Translations under genes and position numbers: made by a program
The notes under the pieces: generated by a model
Seen by the model: only the letters and a program-made list of their open reading frames with translations
What the model was told of the DNA's origin: nothing
Databases searched by the model: none
Origin: Flavobacteriaceae bacterium
Lineage (GTDB): Bacteria; Bacteroidota; Bacteroidia; Flavobacteriales; Flavobacteriaceae
Length of the DNA stretch: 13,226 bases
Direction of reading: 5' to 3'
Assembly (NCBI GenBank): GCA_003533785.1
Contig: DQCR01000041.1
Span: 1-13,226, forward strand
Shown: in pieces, positions 5,084-12,500 of the stretch
How the letters are laid out: each line of letters begins with the position of its first letter
How positions within the stretch are numbered: the first letter of the stretch is position 1

Positions 5084-6352
5084 TTATTTTATAATTTTTT
5101 TGAGGGTCAATCCTTGAACCAGTATGGTAAATAAAACCACACCGTAGGAAAGAATCAAGATCAGGTCTTTTCCTGTACCAATACTTTCGGGTAGATTTAG
5201 TGCTAAAGCAATACTCAAACCCCCTCGAAGTCCGCCCCAAGTTATAATTAGGGCTGTATTTTTTTCGAACGTTTTTTTGATGGAAAGTATTTTAATGGGA
5301 ACAAAAACACCAACGGCTCTAGATAACACGACTACCACAATCATAATGAGGACTATGATAAGATAAGAAAAGTCAAAATTTTGTAGTACTGGAATAATTT
5401 CTAAACCAATTAAAATAAAGAGTATGGCATTTAGTGTTTCATCCAACAGATGCCAAAATTTATAAACATAATCTCCCATGACTTTTTGGAGCCCCTCCTC
5501 TTTTTTATCTCCATCTATGTTTTGGTTTAAAAACAGCCCCATTACCACGACAGCCAATACCGCCGAAAAATGAAAAATATGAGAAATCACAGGAACCAAA
5601 AGAACCAATGAAAGCGTGATTAAAACCTCCAATTCCACATATTTATTTTCGATATACTTCACCAGTTTGAATCCTAAGAATCCCATCAAGGCGCCTAAGG
5701 CAATCCCGCCGACTACTTCTGTAGCAAAAAGGGACCCAACATCTTGTAACGTTACATTTTCTACGCCTTCTGCTTTCATGTTTAAAAGTGTCAAGAAAAC
5801 CACAACTCCGATACCGTCATTAAACAGCGACTCTCCCGCTATTCGTGTTTTCGTAATCGAAGAAAGGTTCATTTTTTGGACCATAGCCAAAACAGCGATG
5901 GGATCGGTAGGTGCAATTAACGCACCAAAAAGCAAGCAATCCAAATAGCTGAGCCCAAGCCCAGAGAGCCCAAATACAGGATTATCTACTAACCAAAATA
6001 GAGCTGTACCCACTACAAAAGTGGAAAAAATAACACCAAAACTGGCGAGCAGAATGATGGTCCATTTATCTTTTAAGAGCTCATGCACATCTACACTTAT
6101 GGCTCCTGCAAACAACAGAAACGGCAGCATTACATCTATCAGTAAGACACTAAAGTCAAATTGCTGTGTCAGAGAGGTTGCAAAGGTCAGAAAATCTGGA
6201 TTTATGAGCCCCATAACTAAAACTACAGCCGATAGGATAATCGCTAAAACCATCAAGCCAATGGTTTGTGGAAGTTTTAATAAACGCAAGTTGATGATAG
6301 AAAAAACAGAAGCTAGGGATAATAGCAGCGTGGCCAGTTCTAGAAAATTCAT
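5084..6352 (-). CDS. Na+/H+ antiporter, CPA1 (NhaP/NHE-like) family
   Basis: This 422-residue integral membrane protein has about 11-13 hydrophobic segments across its length and no long cytoplasmic tail. Family motifs are clear: APTDPIAVLA at 147-156 (the TD of the unwound helix), ESLFNDG at 174-180 with the N178-D179 ion-binding pair of the electroneutral CPA1 type, and TWGGLRGGLS at 371-380 with the conserved Arg376. It should exchange cytoplasmic Na+ (or K+/Li+) for external H+ in the inner membrane, supporting pH and salt homeostasis; ion preference is not readable. The ATG at 6352 lies 31 nt downstream of the ribE stop on the same strand, with no convincing promoter between, so the two are probably co-transcribed. 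No clear terminator follows; the next promoter begins directly at its stop codon. Confidence 0.92.
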   Translation of the reverse strand: MNFLELATLLLSLASVFSIINLRLLKLPQTIGLMVLAIILSAVVLVMGLINPDFLTFATSLTQQFDFSVLLIDVMLPFLLFAGAISVDVHELLKDKWTIILLASFGVIFSTFVVGTALFWLVDNPVFGLSGLGLSYLDCLLFGALIAPTDPIAVLAMVQKMNLSSITKTRIAGESLFNDGIGVVVFLTLLNMKAEGVENVTLQDVGSLFATEVVGGIALGALMGFLGFKLVKYIENKYVELEVLITLSLVLLVPVISHIFHFSAVLAVVVMGLFLNQNIDGDKKEEGLQKVMGDYVYKFWHLLDETLNAILFILIGLEIIPVLQNFDFSYLIIVLIMIVVVVLSRAVGVFVPIKILSIKKTFEKNTALIITWGGLRGGLSIALALNLPESIGTGKDLILILSYGVVLFTILVQGLTLKKIIK

Positions 6353-6383
6353 TTTGTATATAGTTTTCTTAAAGTTACAAAAA

Positions 6384-6971
6384 TTACTTTTTTAAATAGA
6401 GTTTTGAAATGTATTTGCCAATCATGTCGAATTCTAGATTTACCATTTTTCCTACTTCCAGTTGTTTAAAGTTGGTGTGTTCATAAGTATAAGGAATGAT
6501 TGCAACGGAAAATTGATTTTCTTTAGAATCCACCACCGTAAGACTCACTCCGTTAATTGTTATAGATCCTTTTTCGATGGTAATGTGTTCTGATTTGGAA
6601 GTGTATTGAAAGGTGTAGGTCCAACTTCCCTCTACTGTTTCAGTAGCAATGCACTCGGCAGTCTGATCGACATGACCTTGTACAATATGTCCGTCCAATC
6701 GATCGCCTAGCTTCATGGCCCGCTCCACATTGACCCAATCCCCTACTTGCAGAAGACCTAAATTGGTTTTTTCTAACGTTTCTTGAATGGCAGTTACTGT
6801 ATAGTACTGGTCATCACAAGCTACAACCGTAAGACAAACCCCGTTGTGTGCAACACTTTGGTCGATCTTTAATTCATTTGCCAATTCACACTCAAATTGG
6901 AGGTGTAAATTAGCTCCTTCCTGAGTTAAGCGATGAACTTTCGCAAAAGCTTCAATAATTCCCGTAAACAT
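6384..6971 (-). CDS. ribE: Riboflavin synthase, alpha subunit
   Basis: The 195-residue protein starts with the canonical MFTGIIE and consists of two homologous lumazine-binding barrels. The first covers about 1-90 with NGVCLTVV at 43-50; the second covers about 95-185 with NGVSLTVV at 140-147. GHIVQGHVD at 94-102 is the conserved linker and active-site segment. Length is normal for the family. It catalyses dismutation of two 6,7-dimethyl-8-ribityllumazine molecules to riboflavin and the pyrimidinedione precursor, as a cytoplasmic homotrimer. No other riboflavin gene is in the window and no FMN riboswitch was seen in the short upstream region. It is divergent from pdxA with 52 nt between the starts, and the Na+/H+ antiporter follows it. 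The symbol ribE follows common usage (ribC in E. coli naming, ribE in B. subtilis). Confidence 0.96.
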   Translation of the reverse strand: MFTGIIEAFAKVHRLTQEGANLHLQFECELANELKIDQSVAHNGVCLTVVACDDQYYTVTAIQETLEKTNLGLLQVGDWVNVERAMKLGDRLDGHIVQGHVDQTAECIATETVEGSWTYTFQYTSKSEHITIEKGSITINGVSLTVVDSKENQFSVAIIPYTYEHTNFKQLEVGKMVNLEFDMIGKYISKLYLKK

Positions 6972-6986
6972 GCCTCTAGATTTAAT

Positions 6987-6994
6987 TACATTTG
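6987..6994 (+). promoter_or_regulatory. Candidate -7 promoter element for pdxA
   Basis: TACATTTG matches TAnnTTTG and lies 29 nt before the GTG start at 7024. No -33 TTTG is seen at the expected distance, so support rests on one element and position. Confidence 0.42.
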
Positions 6995-6997
6995 TTT

Positions 6998-7005
6998 CAA
7001 AAATA
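6998..7005 (-). promoter_or_regulatory. Candidate -7 promoter element for ribE
   Basis: The minus strand reads TATTTTTG, a match to TAnnTTTG, 26 nt before the ribE ATG at 6971. There is no well-placed -33 element (nearest TTG spacings are about 15 and 24 nt). It lies 3 nt from the opposite-facing pdxA element, so the two promoters would overlap. Confidence 0.4.
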
Positions 7006-7023
7006 AGCTAAAAAGCCACTCAA

Positions 7024-8052
7024 GTGCGTCAATCGACAAAAATTAAAATTGGAATTTCTGTAGGAGACCCAAATGGAATAGGGATAGAAATTATTTTAAA
7101 GACTTTTCAAGACAAGCGTATTTATGACTTTTTCACCCCTATTGTTTTTGCCCACCCCCAGAATTTTTTTGACGAACGAAAAAATTTAGGACTTTCCACC
7201 CCCCTTTTTTCTTTAAAAAATTTAAAAAAACCAAACAAGGGACAACTCAATTTGGTGCAGAGCTGGGATTCTCCCTTTCCCATTTCTTATGGAAAAGAGC
7301 ATCCCAATGCAGGTGCCCATGCGGTTAGTTCGTTAAAAGCAGCAACAAAAGCGTTGAAAGAAGGAATGATCGATGTGCTCGTAACAGGTCCTATTCATAA
7401 AAAAAGCATCCAATCGAAGGATTTTCGTTTTCCAGGGCATACAGATTATCTGAATCAGGAACTGGAGGGAGAGAGTTTGATGTTTATGGTTACCGACTCC
7501 TTGAAAGTAGCTTTGGTCAGTGACCATATCCCATTAGGAGAAATCACAACCTTTTTAACCTCTGCGCGGATTCAAAAAAAAATCGAGCTGTTAGCAAACA
7601 GTTTAAGATTCGATTTTGGAATCGTACGACCCAAAATTGCTGTTTTGGGAATCAACCCCCATACAGGAGACAACGGTGTGATTGGGGACGAAGACGACAC
7701 CTTACTGCGCCCATTGATAAAAGAACAATTTGATCAGGGGACACTTGTTTTTGGCCCTTTTCCTGCAGATGGCTTTTTTGGAAGTCAGGCCTATCTCCAA
7801 TACGACGCAGTTCTAGCTATGTATCACGACCAAGGGTTGATTCCATTCAAGACACTTTCCTTTGGTGAAGGGGTCAATTTTACAGCAGGATTAAGTCATG
7901 TGCGTACCTCCCCCGATCACGGTACAGGTTTTGACATCGCTGGCAAGGGAATTGCCAATCACAGTTCCTTTAGTGAAGCCGTTTACAAAGCGCGTTCCAT
8001 TTTTTTAAGGCGTCGGGAATACCTCCAGTTGGACGCGAAAACTGATTCCTAG
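7024..8052 (+). CDS. pdxA: 4-hydroxythreonine-4-phosphate dehydrogenase (PdxA)
   Basis: The 342-residue protein shows PdxA landmarks throughout: GDPNGIGIE at 14-22, VTGPIHKK at 120-127, GHTDYL at 138-143, SDHIPL at 166-171, NPHTGDNG at 211-218 and MYHDQGLIPFK at 266-276. H168, H213 and H268 correspond to the three divalent-metal histidines of the E. coli enzyme, and H139-T140 to its substrate-binding pair. The reaction is NAD-dependent oxidation and decarboxylation of 4-phosphohydroxy-L-threonine to 3-amino-2-oxopropyl phosphate, in the DXP-dependent branch of pyridoxal phosphate synthesis, as a cytoplasmic homodimer. The GTG at 7024 is the best start: an in-frame TAA at 7009-7011 lies just upstream and no ATG intervenes. 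No SD is present. It is divergent from ribE. Confidence 0.95.
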   Translation: MRQSTKIKIGISVGDPNGIGIEIILKTFQDKRIYDFFTPIVFAHPQNFFDERKNLGLSTPLFSLKNLKKPNKGQLNLVQSWDSPFPISYGKEHPNAGAHAVSSLKAATKALKEGMIDVLVTGPIHKKSIQSKDFRFPGHTDYLNQELEGESLMFMVTDSLKVALVSDHIPLGEITTFLTSARIQKKIELLANSLRFDFGIVRPKIAVLGINPHTGDNGVIGDEDDTLLRPLIKEQFDQGTLVFGPFPADGFFGSQAYLQYDAVLAMYHDQGLIPFKTLSFGEGVNFTAGLSHVRTSPDHGTGFDIAGKGIANHSSFSEAVYKARSIFLRRREYLQLDAKTDS

Positions 8053-8059
8053 TCATTGA

Positions 8060-8090
8060 TTCTTTTAGTTAAAAGCTAAAGAATTTGATT
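8060..8090 (+). terminator. Weak candidate terminator after pdxA
   Basis: TTCTTTTAG (8060-8068) and CTAAAGAA (8076-8083) pair over 8 bp with one bulged T, followed by a T-rich but interrupted stretch (TTTGATTTTT). The stem is AT-rich and the T tract is broken, so termination here is uncertain. Confidence 0.3.
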
Positions 8091-8126
8091 TTTCGTATTT
8101 TAGAAAAGAACTTAAAACCTTAAATT

Positions 8127-10238
8127 TTGAATTATTTTAAAACCCTGATCTCAATTGTACTGCTTTCTATCCTTGGATGTGCTGAGCAGAAAACCACTCT
8201 AGAAGATTCCTTTCCTTTACTACCCTCAGTTGAGGTTGTACAATTTGAAACAACACATTCTAGCTTAGCTCCCGAGGCGTTAAATACAGCCTTTAGCCCA
8301 ACTTCGGATTCGCTCCCTGTTCGATATGGGTATTCCAAGCAGTTCAAACAAATCAAACAAATGGAGGATGCACAACTTTTTTTTAGCATCCAACTCCAAG
8401 AAAACCAAAAAGCAGAGTCCTACACCCTCAAAATAGAACAAGAAAAAATAGAAATCCAAGCCCAAGATCAAGCGGGTTTATTTTATGCCTTTGTAACCTT
8501 AAATCAGTTGATCGAAGACGCCGTTAATTCGAATACGCCTCTCCCGCTAGTAACCCTTCAAGATGCACCAAAAATCGCATTTCGACCCATTCAAGTTGAT
8601 GTAAAACACCACTTGGAAAAGAAAAGCTATTACTATGATTTAATCGATGCGCTGGCGCAACTCAAAATCAATGGAATCATCCTTGAGATTGAAGACAAAT
8701 TAAAATACAAAAGAAGACCTGAGGTGGCTTCAGCAGATGCACTTTCAATAGGGGAGTGGCGAGCACTGAGCACCTATGCACTAGCACGTAATATTTCCAT
8801 TAGCCCATTGGTACAAGGTTTAGGACACGCTTCATTCATTTTAAAACACGACAAAAATAAACACTTACGAGATGATCCAAAAAGTGATTGGGCATTCAAT
8901 CCGCTGAACCCAGAAACCTATGTGCTACAATACGATTTGTATCTGGATGCGATGGAAGCCTTTCCGCACGGAAAATATCTCCATGTAGGTGGAGATGAGG
9001 TCCAAACCACAGGAAGAGGCAGTGGTCAAAGTGCTTTAGAATTGAATTTGATTTGGCTCAATAAAGTTTCTGCCTTTGCCGAGGAACACGATAGAATTCC
9101 CATCTTTTGGGATGATATGCCGCTGAAGCAAGCAGGATTGATGCAACCCATTTACGATACAGTAATGGACCCTGCAACGGTAGATTCCATCTGGGAAGTA
9201 AACGAACCCAAATTGAATAAATTCATCACCCAATTTCCAAAAAACTGTGTGTATATGAGATGGAATTACCACAAGGCAGAATCCTATGGAAATGGGAAAG
9301 CAATGGATTGGTTTTCCTCAAACGGCTTTCGAGTGATGGGGGCTACAGCCGGTCAAACCCGCTGGACATTAATGCCTCAAAGAGAAAGCAATATCGATCA
9401 AATCCGAATCTTTGCCGAACAGTCCATAAACAGAAATTACAACGGCTTGTTGCTGACCCTTTGGGATGATGATTCGCCTCATTTTGAACTGTACAAAAGA
9501 GGGATTTCTGCTTTTGCGGAATACTCCTGGGGCGGACTAAAACGAACGAAAGAGGAGTTTAAAGCAGTCTATCGCCACCGAAAATTTGGACCCGAATTTA
9601 AAGGGGAGCAATACGCTTTCATCGATGCGCTGGATGAACCCGTAGCGCTTTGGACCAACTTGTTTGTGGAAGCAGGCAACCATCGAAATGCACTCATCCA
9701 CAAAGAAAACCCAATTGAAGAACAACTCATTGGCTTACCTGATTTCAATAAAAAAGGAGATTGGACTAAAAAATACAGTGCTCGCTTAGAGCAACTTGAA
9801 GCACAAAAGAACCAATTGGAACAAGCTAAAAAAACCTTGTTTAAGATCCAAAATCAAGACGCAAAGTCAGAATACAATCTGGCTGTTTACAACGAAGTAA
9901 TTCAGCTTGTGGAATACAATTTTGAGTTGATGTCCCAACTCAAAGCCTTCGATACGGCAACCACACCCGAAGCAGAAAAAAAGGCTTTAGATGCGATTAT
10001 GACAACAGGCCAAACCTTTTCTTCGGTTCGTGCTCAAATGGAAACAGTTTATTCCCAAACCCGTGTTTTAAACAAACCTGAGGGGTATCTTTTAGATCAA
10101 GACCACCACAACCATCCCGCAAATCAAACGGTCAATTTTGATTGGCAATTTATAGGTGAGATTTTGATGCTGCAAAAAATCGAAACCCACTTTCAATCCA
10201 AACCCTACTCTGCCGAGGGAAAAAAGCTCAAGCTTTAG
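8127..10238 (+). CDS. GH20 beta-N-acetylhexosaminidase-like lipoprotein (HexD-like)
   Basis: The 703-residue protein has a lipoprotein signal, MNYFKTLISIVLLSILGC, with a good lipobox (ILG-C18), so it should be membrane anchored and act in the periplasm or at the surface. The TTG at 8127 is the chosen start because an in-frame TAA at 8121-8123 lies directly upstream and the signal peptide begins there. Residues about 80-150 look like the GH20b N-terminal domain (AGLFYAFVTLNQLIED). The TIM-barrel follows from about 150, with IEDKLKY (188-194), QGLGHASFIL (230-239) and HVGGDE (286-291), whose D290-E291 is the GH20 catalytic pair. The IED and LGH segments recall hexosaminidase D-type members rather than classical chitobiases. 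The last 150 residues are helical with a probable coiled coil near 550-605. Predicted action is removal of terminal beta-GlcNAc or GalNAc; the exact substrate is unknown. Confidence 0.87.
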   Translation: MNYFKTLISIVLLSILGCAEQKTTLEDSFPLLPSVEVVQFETTHSSLAPEALNTAFSPTSDSLPVRYGYSKQFKQIKQMEDAQLFFSIQLQENQKAESYTLKIEQEKIEIQAQDQAGLFYAFVTLNQLIEDAVNSNTPLPLVTLQDAPKIAFRPIQVDVKHHLEKKSYYYDLIDALAQLKINGIILEIEDKLKYKRRPEVASADALSIGEWRALSTYALARNISISPLVQGLGHASFILKHDKNKHLRDDPKSDWAFNPLNPETYVLQYDLYLDAMEAFPHGKYLHVGGDEVQTTGRGSGQSALELNLIWLNKVSAFAEEHDRIPIFWDDMPLKQAGLMQPIYDTVMDPATVDSIWEVNEPKLNKFITQFPKNCVYMRWNYHKAESYGNGKAMDWFSSNGFRVMGATAGQTRWTLMPQRESNIDQIRIFAEQSINRNYNGLLLTLWDDDSPHFELYKRGISAFAEYSWGGLKRTKEEFKAVYRHRKFGPEFKGEQYAFIDALDEPVALWTNLFVEAGNHRNALIHKENPIEEQLIGLPDFNKKGDWTKKYSARLEQLEAQKNQLEQAKKTLFKIQNQDAKSEYNLAVYNEVIQLVEYNFELMSQLKAFDTATTPEAEKKALDAIMTTGQTFSSVRAQMETVYSQTRVLNKPEGYLLDQDHHNHPANQTVNFDWQFIGEILMLQKIETHFQSKPYSAEGKKLKL

Positions 10239-10323
10239 AGGATCCATAAATTTTATGTGTAACGGTATTAAAAAATGTTTTGCATTAAAAGTAGCGTTGT
10301 TGTTGTCTTAAAAAAGCTCACTT

Positions 10324-10359
10324 TTTGCAGACTTTTTCAAAGGAATACTATTATCTTTG
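10324..10359 (+). promoter_or_regulatory. Candidate promoter for the small exported protein/SulP/carbonic anhydrase unit
   Basis: TATCTTTG (10352-10359) is an exact match to TAnnTTTG. A TTTG at 10324-10327 lies 24 nt upstream, slightly farther than the usual 19-21. The predicted start of transcription, near 10365, places the ATGs at 10373 and 10391 shortly downstream. No further TAnnTTTG was found before the SulP or carbonic anhydrase genes. Confidence 0.58.
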
Positions 10360-10390
10360 CACCAAAATTAAAATGCTGTTAAAGCAAGTT

Positions 10391-10714
10391 ATGAAAGGGT
10401 ATCAATTCCTTACTGGATCTATTTTTAAATTCCTATTTGTTTGGAGTATACTCGCTTGTTTGACATTATCTACCACTTTAGAATCAATGGCCCTTTTGAC
10501 CGAGAATTCTTTTGAAATTGAAAATATCGATTGGCAGGAAGATTCTTCCGAAGAGTCAAAAAAAGAAAAAAAAGAGGATACTAAATTTCAAAATTTCTTT
10601 GACGGGTCTCAGTCCTATTTGTCAGTTGAAAGTCTTCAACTAGTGACTTTTTCTCAGGAGCTCATTCTAAATATTTATTTGGAAATTCATTTACCGCCAC
10701 CCCGGCAGGTATAA
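10391..10714 (+). CDS. Small exported hypothetical protein upstream of SulP
   Basis: I do not recognise this protein. From the ATG at 10391 it is 107 residues; an in-frame ATG at 10373 would add MLLKQV, and earlier in-frame starts overlap the predicted promoter. It has a hydrophobic N-terminal segment (about residues 6-30, FLTGSIFKFLFVWSILACLTL) typical of a signal peptide. Next comes a charged stretch rich in Glu, Lys and Ser (about 48-65). It ends in an alternating hydrophobic segment finishing with LPPPRQV. Small flavobacterial proteins with an export signal and a Pro-rich end are often found next to transporter genes, but I know of no assigned function. It lies 92 nt upstream of the SulP gene with no promoter-like box between, so co-transcription and an accessory role are possible inferences. 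Confidence 0.58.
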   Translation: MKGYQFLTGSIFKFLFVWSILACLTLSTTLESMALLTENSFEIENIDWQEDSSEESKKEKKEDTKFQNFFDGSQSYLSVESLQLVTFSQELILNIYLEIHLPPPRQV

Positions 10715-10769
10715 GCACTCCCCAGACTTCTACATAGTACTACACTAAATTTTTTTTAATACAATCTGA

Positions 10770-10793
10770 GAATGGAAAACTCGTTTTCCATTC
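10770..10793 (+). repeat. Perfect 11-bp inverted repeat in the SulP leader
   Basis: GAATGGAAAAC (10770-10780) and GTTTTCCATTC (10783-10793) are perfect reverse complements separated by TC. The repeat ends 13 nt before the SulP ATG at 10807 and is followed by an A-rich, not T-rich, stretch, so it does not look like an intrinsic terminator. It may be an operator, an mRNA-processing or stabilising hairpin between the small gene and SulP, or a translational control element. Confidence 0.65.
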
Positions 10794-10806
10794 GATAAAA
10801 AATAAT

Positions 10807-12399
10807 ATGAAAAACACAAATCTATTATCAAATTTAAAACACGACCTCCCCGCTAGTGTCGTGGTATTTTTTGTGGCGTTGCCCCTTTGTTTGGGTATTG
10901 CTCTTGCTAGTGGTGCACCCCTTTTTTCAGGCTTAATTGCCGGAATCATTGGAGGAATAGTTGTGGGAAGCTTGAGTGGTTCCCAAGTTGGAGTGAGTGG
11001 ACCTGCAGCAGGTCTTGCCGCCATCGTTCTTACAGCAATTGGAGACCTTGGGGGTTTTCAAAACTTCTTGTTAGCCGTGGTTCTTGGTGGACTAATTCAG
11101 CTTTTATTTGGGATCTTACGCGCCGGAATAATTGGCTATTACTTTCCTTCTTCGGTGATCAAAGGAATGCTTACGGGAATTGGTATTATTATCATTTTAA
11201 AACAAATTCCTCATTTTTTCGGATATCAAAGCCCTGAAGGAGACTTTTCTTTTTTTCAAGACAATGGTGAAAATACATTTTCAGGAATTTTTAATGCAGT
11301 AAACTACATCAGTCCCGGAGCGACATTGATCGCGGGCTTGAGTTTAGCTATTCTTTTACTTTGGTCAAATGTGTTGAGTAAAAAAGCAAAAATTTTCCAA
11401 CTCATTCAAGGACCTCTAGTTGCTGTAGTTGTTGGAATTGTCTACGTTGCGTTGACTTCGGGTAATGCCTTTTGGGCAATTCAAAATCAACAACTGGTTT
11501 CGGTTCCCGTTCCTGAAAACTTAAGTTCGTTTTTTGGACAGTTTAGTTTTCCAAACTTTGGAGTAATAACAAACCCTCAGATTTGGATTACCGCTTTTAC
11601 CATTGCGCTTGTGGCGAGTTTAGAGACACTGCTTTGTGTAGAAGCAACGGACAAATTGGATCCAGACAAGGGAGTGACCCCTACCAATAGAGAGTTGATT
11701 GCCCAGGGAATAGGAAACCTTTTTTCGGGACTCATTGGAGGCCTGCCTGTGACACAGGTCATAGTGCGAAGTTCGGCCAATATCCAATCGGGAGGAAAAT
11801 CGAAAATGTCTGCGATCATTCACGGCTTCTTGTTGTTGATTTCGGTTCTTCTGATTCCTGCGCTGCTGAATCAAATTCCACTATCGGTTTTGGCAGCTAT
11901 TCTTCTTATTGTAGGTTATAAGTTGGCAAAACCTAGCTTGTTTATTACCATGTACCAACTGGGATGGAAACAATCGATTCCTTTTGTTGTCACCGTTTTA
12001 GGGATAGTGTTTACCGATTTATTGATCGGTATTGGGTTGGGACTCATGGTTGGAATTGTAGTGATTTTAATTAAAAGTTTCCAAAACTCACACTTTCTTC
12101 ATATCGAAGACAAAAGCGATGGAAAACACAGAATTAAAATGACTTTGGCAGAGGAAGTAACCTTTTTTAACAAAGGAGCGATTCTCAAGGAACTCGACGC
12201 TTTACCAGAAGATACGGTATTGGAATTAGACGTCTCAAAAACACGTTTTTTAGATCACGATATCATAGAGATTCTTCAGGATTTTTCAGAAAAGAGGAAA
12301 ACTCGAAACATCGATATCAAAATTATTTCTGATCGAGGTACTGTAGAAAATCCGGAGAGTTTTATCTCCTTCTTTAAATTAAGACCTAAAAGTGCCTAA
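10807..12399 (+). CDS. SulP-family inorganic anion transporter (putative bicarbonate transporter) with C-terminal STAS domain
   Basis: The 530-residue protein has the SulP core: about 12-14 hydrophobic segments between residues 15 and 425, the N-terminal GSLSGSQVGVSGPAAG at 54-69, and GGLPVTQVIVRSSANIQSGG at 311-330. A cytoplasmic STAS-like domain follows at about 440-525. In the STAS segment FLDHDIIEIL (481-490) the usual Asp-Ser of STAS domains is replaced by Asp-His-Asp, so phosphorylation control is unlikely at that site. SulP members move sulfate, bicarbonate or other anions, usually with Na+ or H+. The neighbouring beta-carbonic anhydrase makes bicarbonate the most likely substrate, as in BicA-like systems, but this is inferred from context. 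The ATG at 10807 has no SD, like other genes here. A perfect inverted repeat sits in its leader. Confidence 0.9.
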   Translation: MKNTNLLSNLKHDLPASVVVFFVALPLCLGIALASGAPLFSGLIAGIIGGIVVGSLSGSQVGVSGPAAGLAAIVLTAIGDLGGFQNFLLAVVLGGLIQLLFGILRAGIIGYYFPSSVIKGMLTGIGIIIILKQIPHFFGYQSPEGDFSFFQDNGENTFSGIFNAVNYISPGATLIAGLSLAILLLWSNVLSKKAKIFQLIQGPLVAVVVGIVYVALTSGNAFWAIQNQQLVSVPVPENLSSFFGQFSFPNFGVITNPQIWITAFTIALVASLETLLCVEATDKLDPDKGVTPTNRELIAQGIGNLFSGLIGGLPVTQVIVRSSANIQSGGKSKMSAIIHGFLLLISVLLIPALLNQIPLSVLAAILLIVGYKLAKPSLFITMYQLGWKQSIPFVVTVLGIVFTDLLIGIGLGLMVGIVVILIKSFQNSHFLHIEDKSDGKHRIKMTLAEEVTFFNKGAILKELDALPEDTVLELDVSKTRFLDHDIIEILQDFSEKRKTRNIDIKIISDRGTVENPESFISFFKLRPKSA

Positions 12400-12500
12400 T
12401 TTAAATTGAAATACGAAATCCATTAAAAAATAAAATTTTATAAAAACCTTATCTAACACGGAAACCCCCTTATCGGTATTTCCCAATTAATTTAATCATT

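Noticed and set aside
6972..7023. FMN riboswitch upstream of ribE
   Set aside because: Only 52 nt separate ribE and pdxA, too short for the FMN element, and no RFN motif was seen.
10300..10327. AAAAAG-CTCA-CTTTTT as terminator after the GH20 gene
   Set aside because: The stem is only A-T pairs apart from one G-C and overlaps the likely -33 element of the next promoter; too weak to call.
10740..11024. Minus-strand ORF overlapping the SulP start
   Set aside because: Pro/Thr-rich translation antisense to the conserved SulP N-terminal motif; no promoter or family resemblance.
12450..12486. GGAAACC...GGTATTTCC hairpin before carbonic anhydrase
   Set aside because: Short stem with a 2-nt bulge and no T tract; not stronger than expected by chance in an AT-rich leader.
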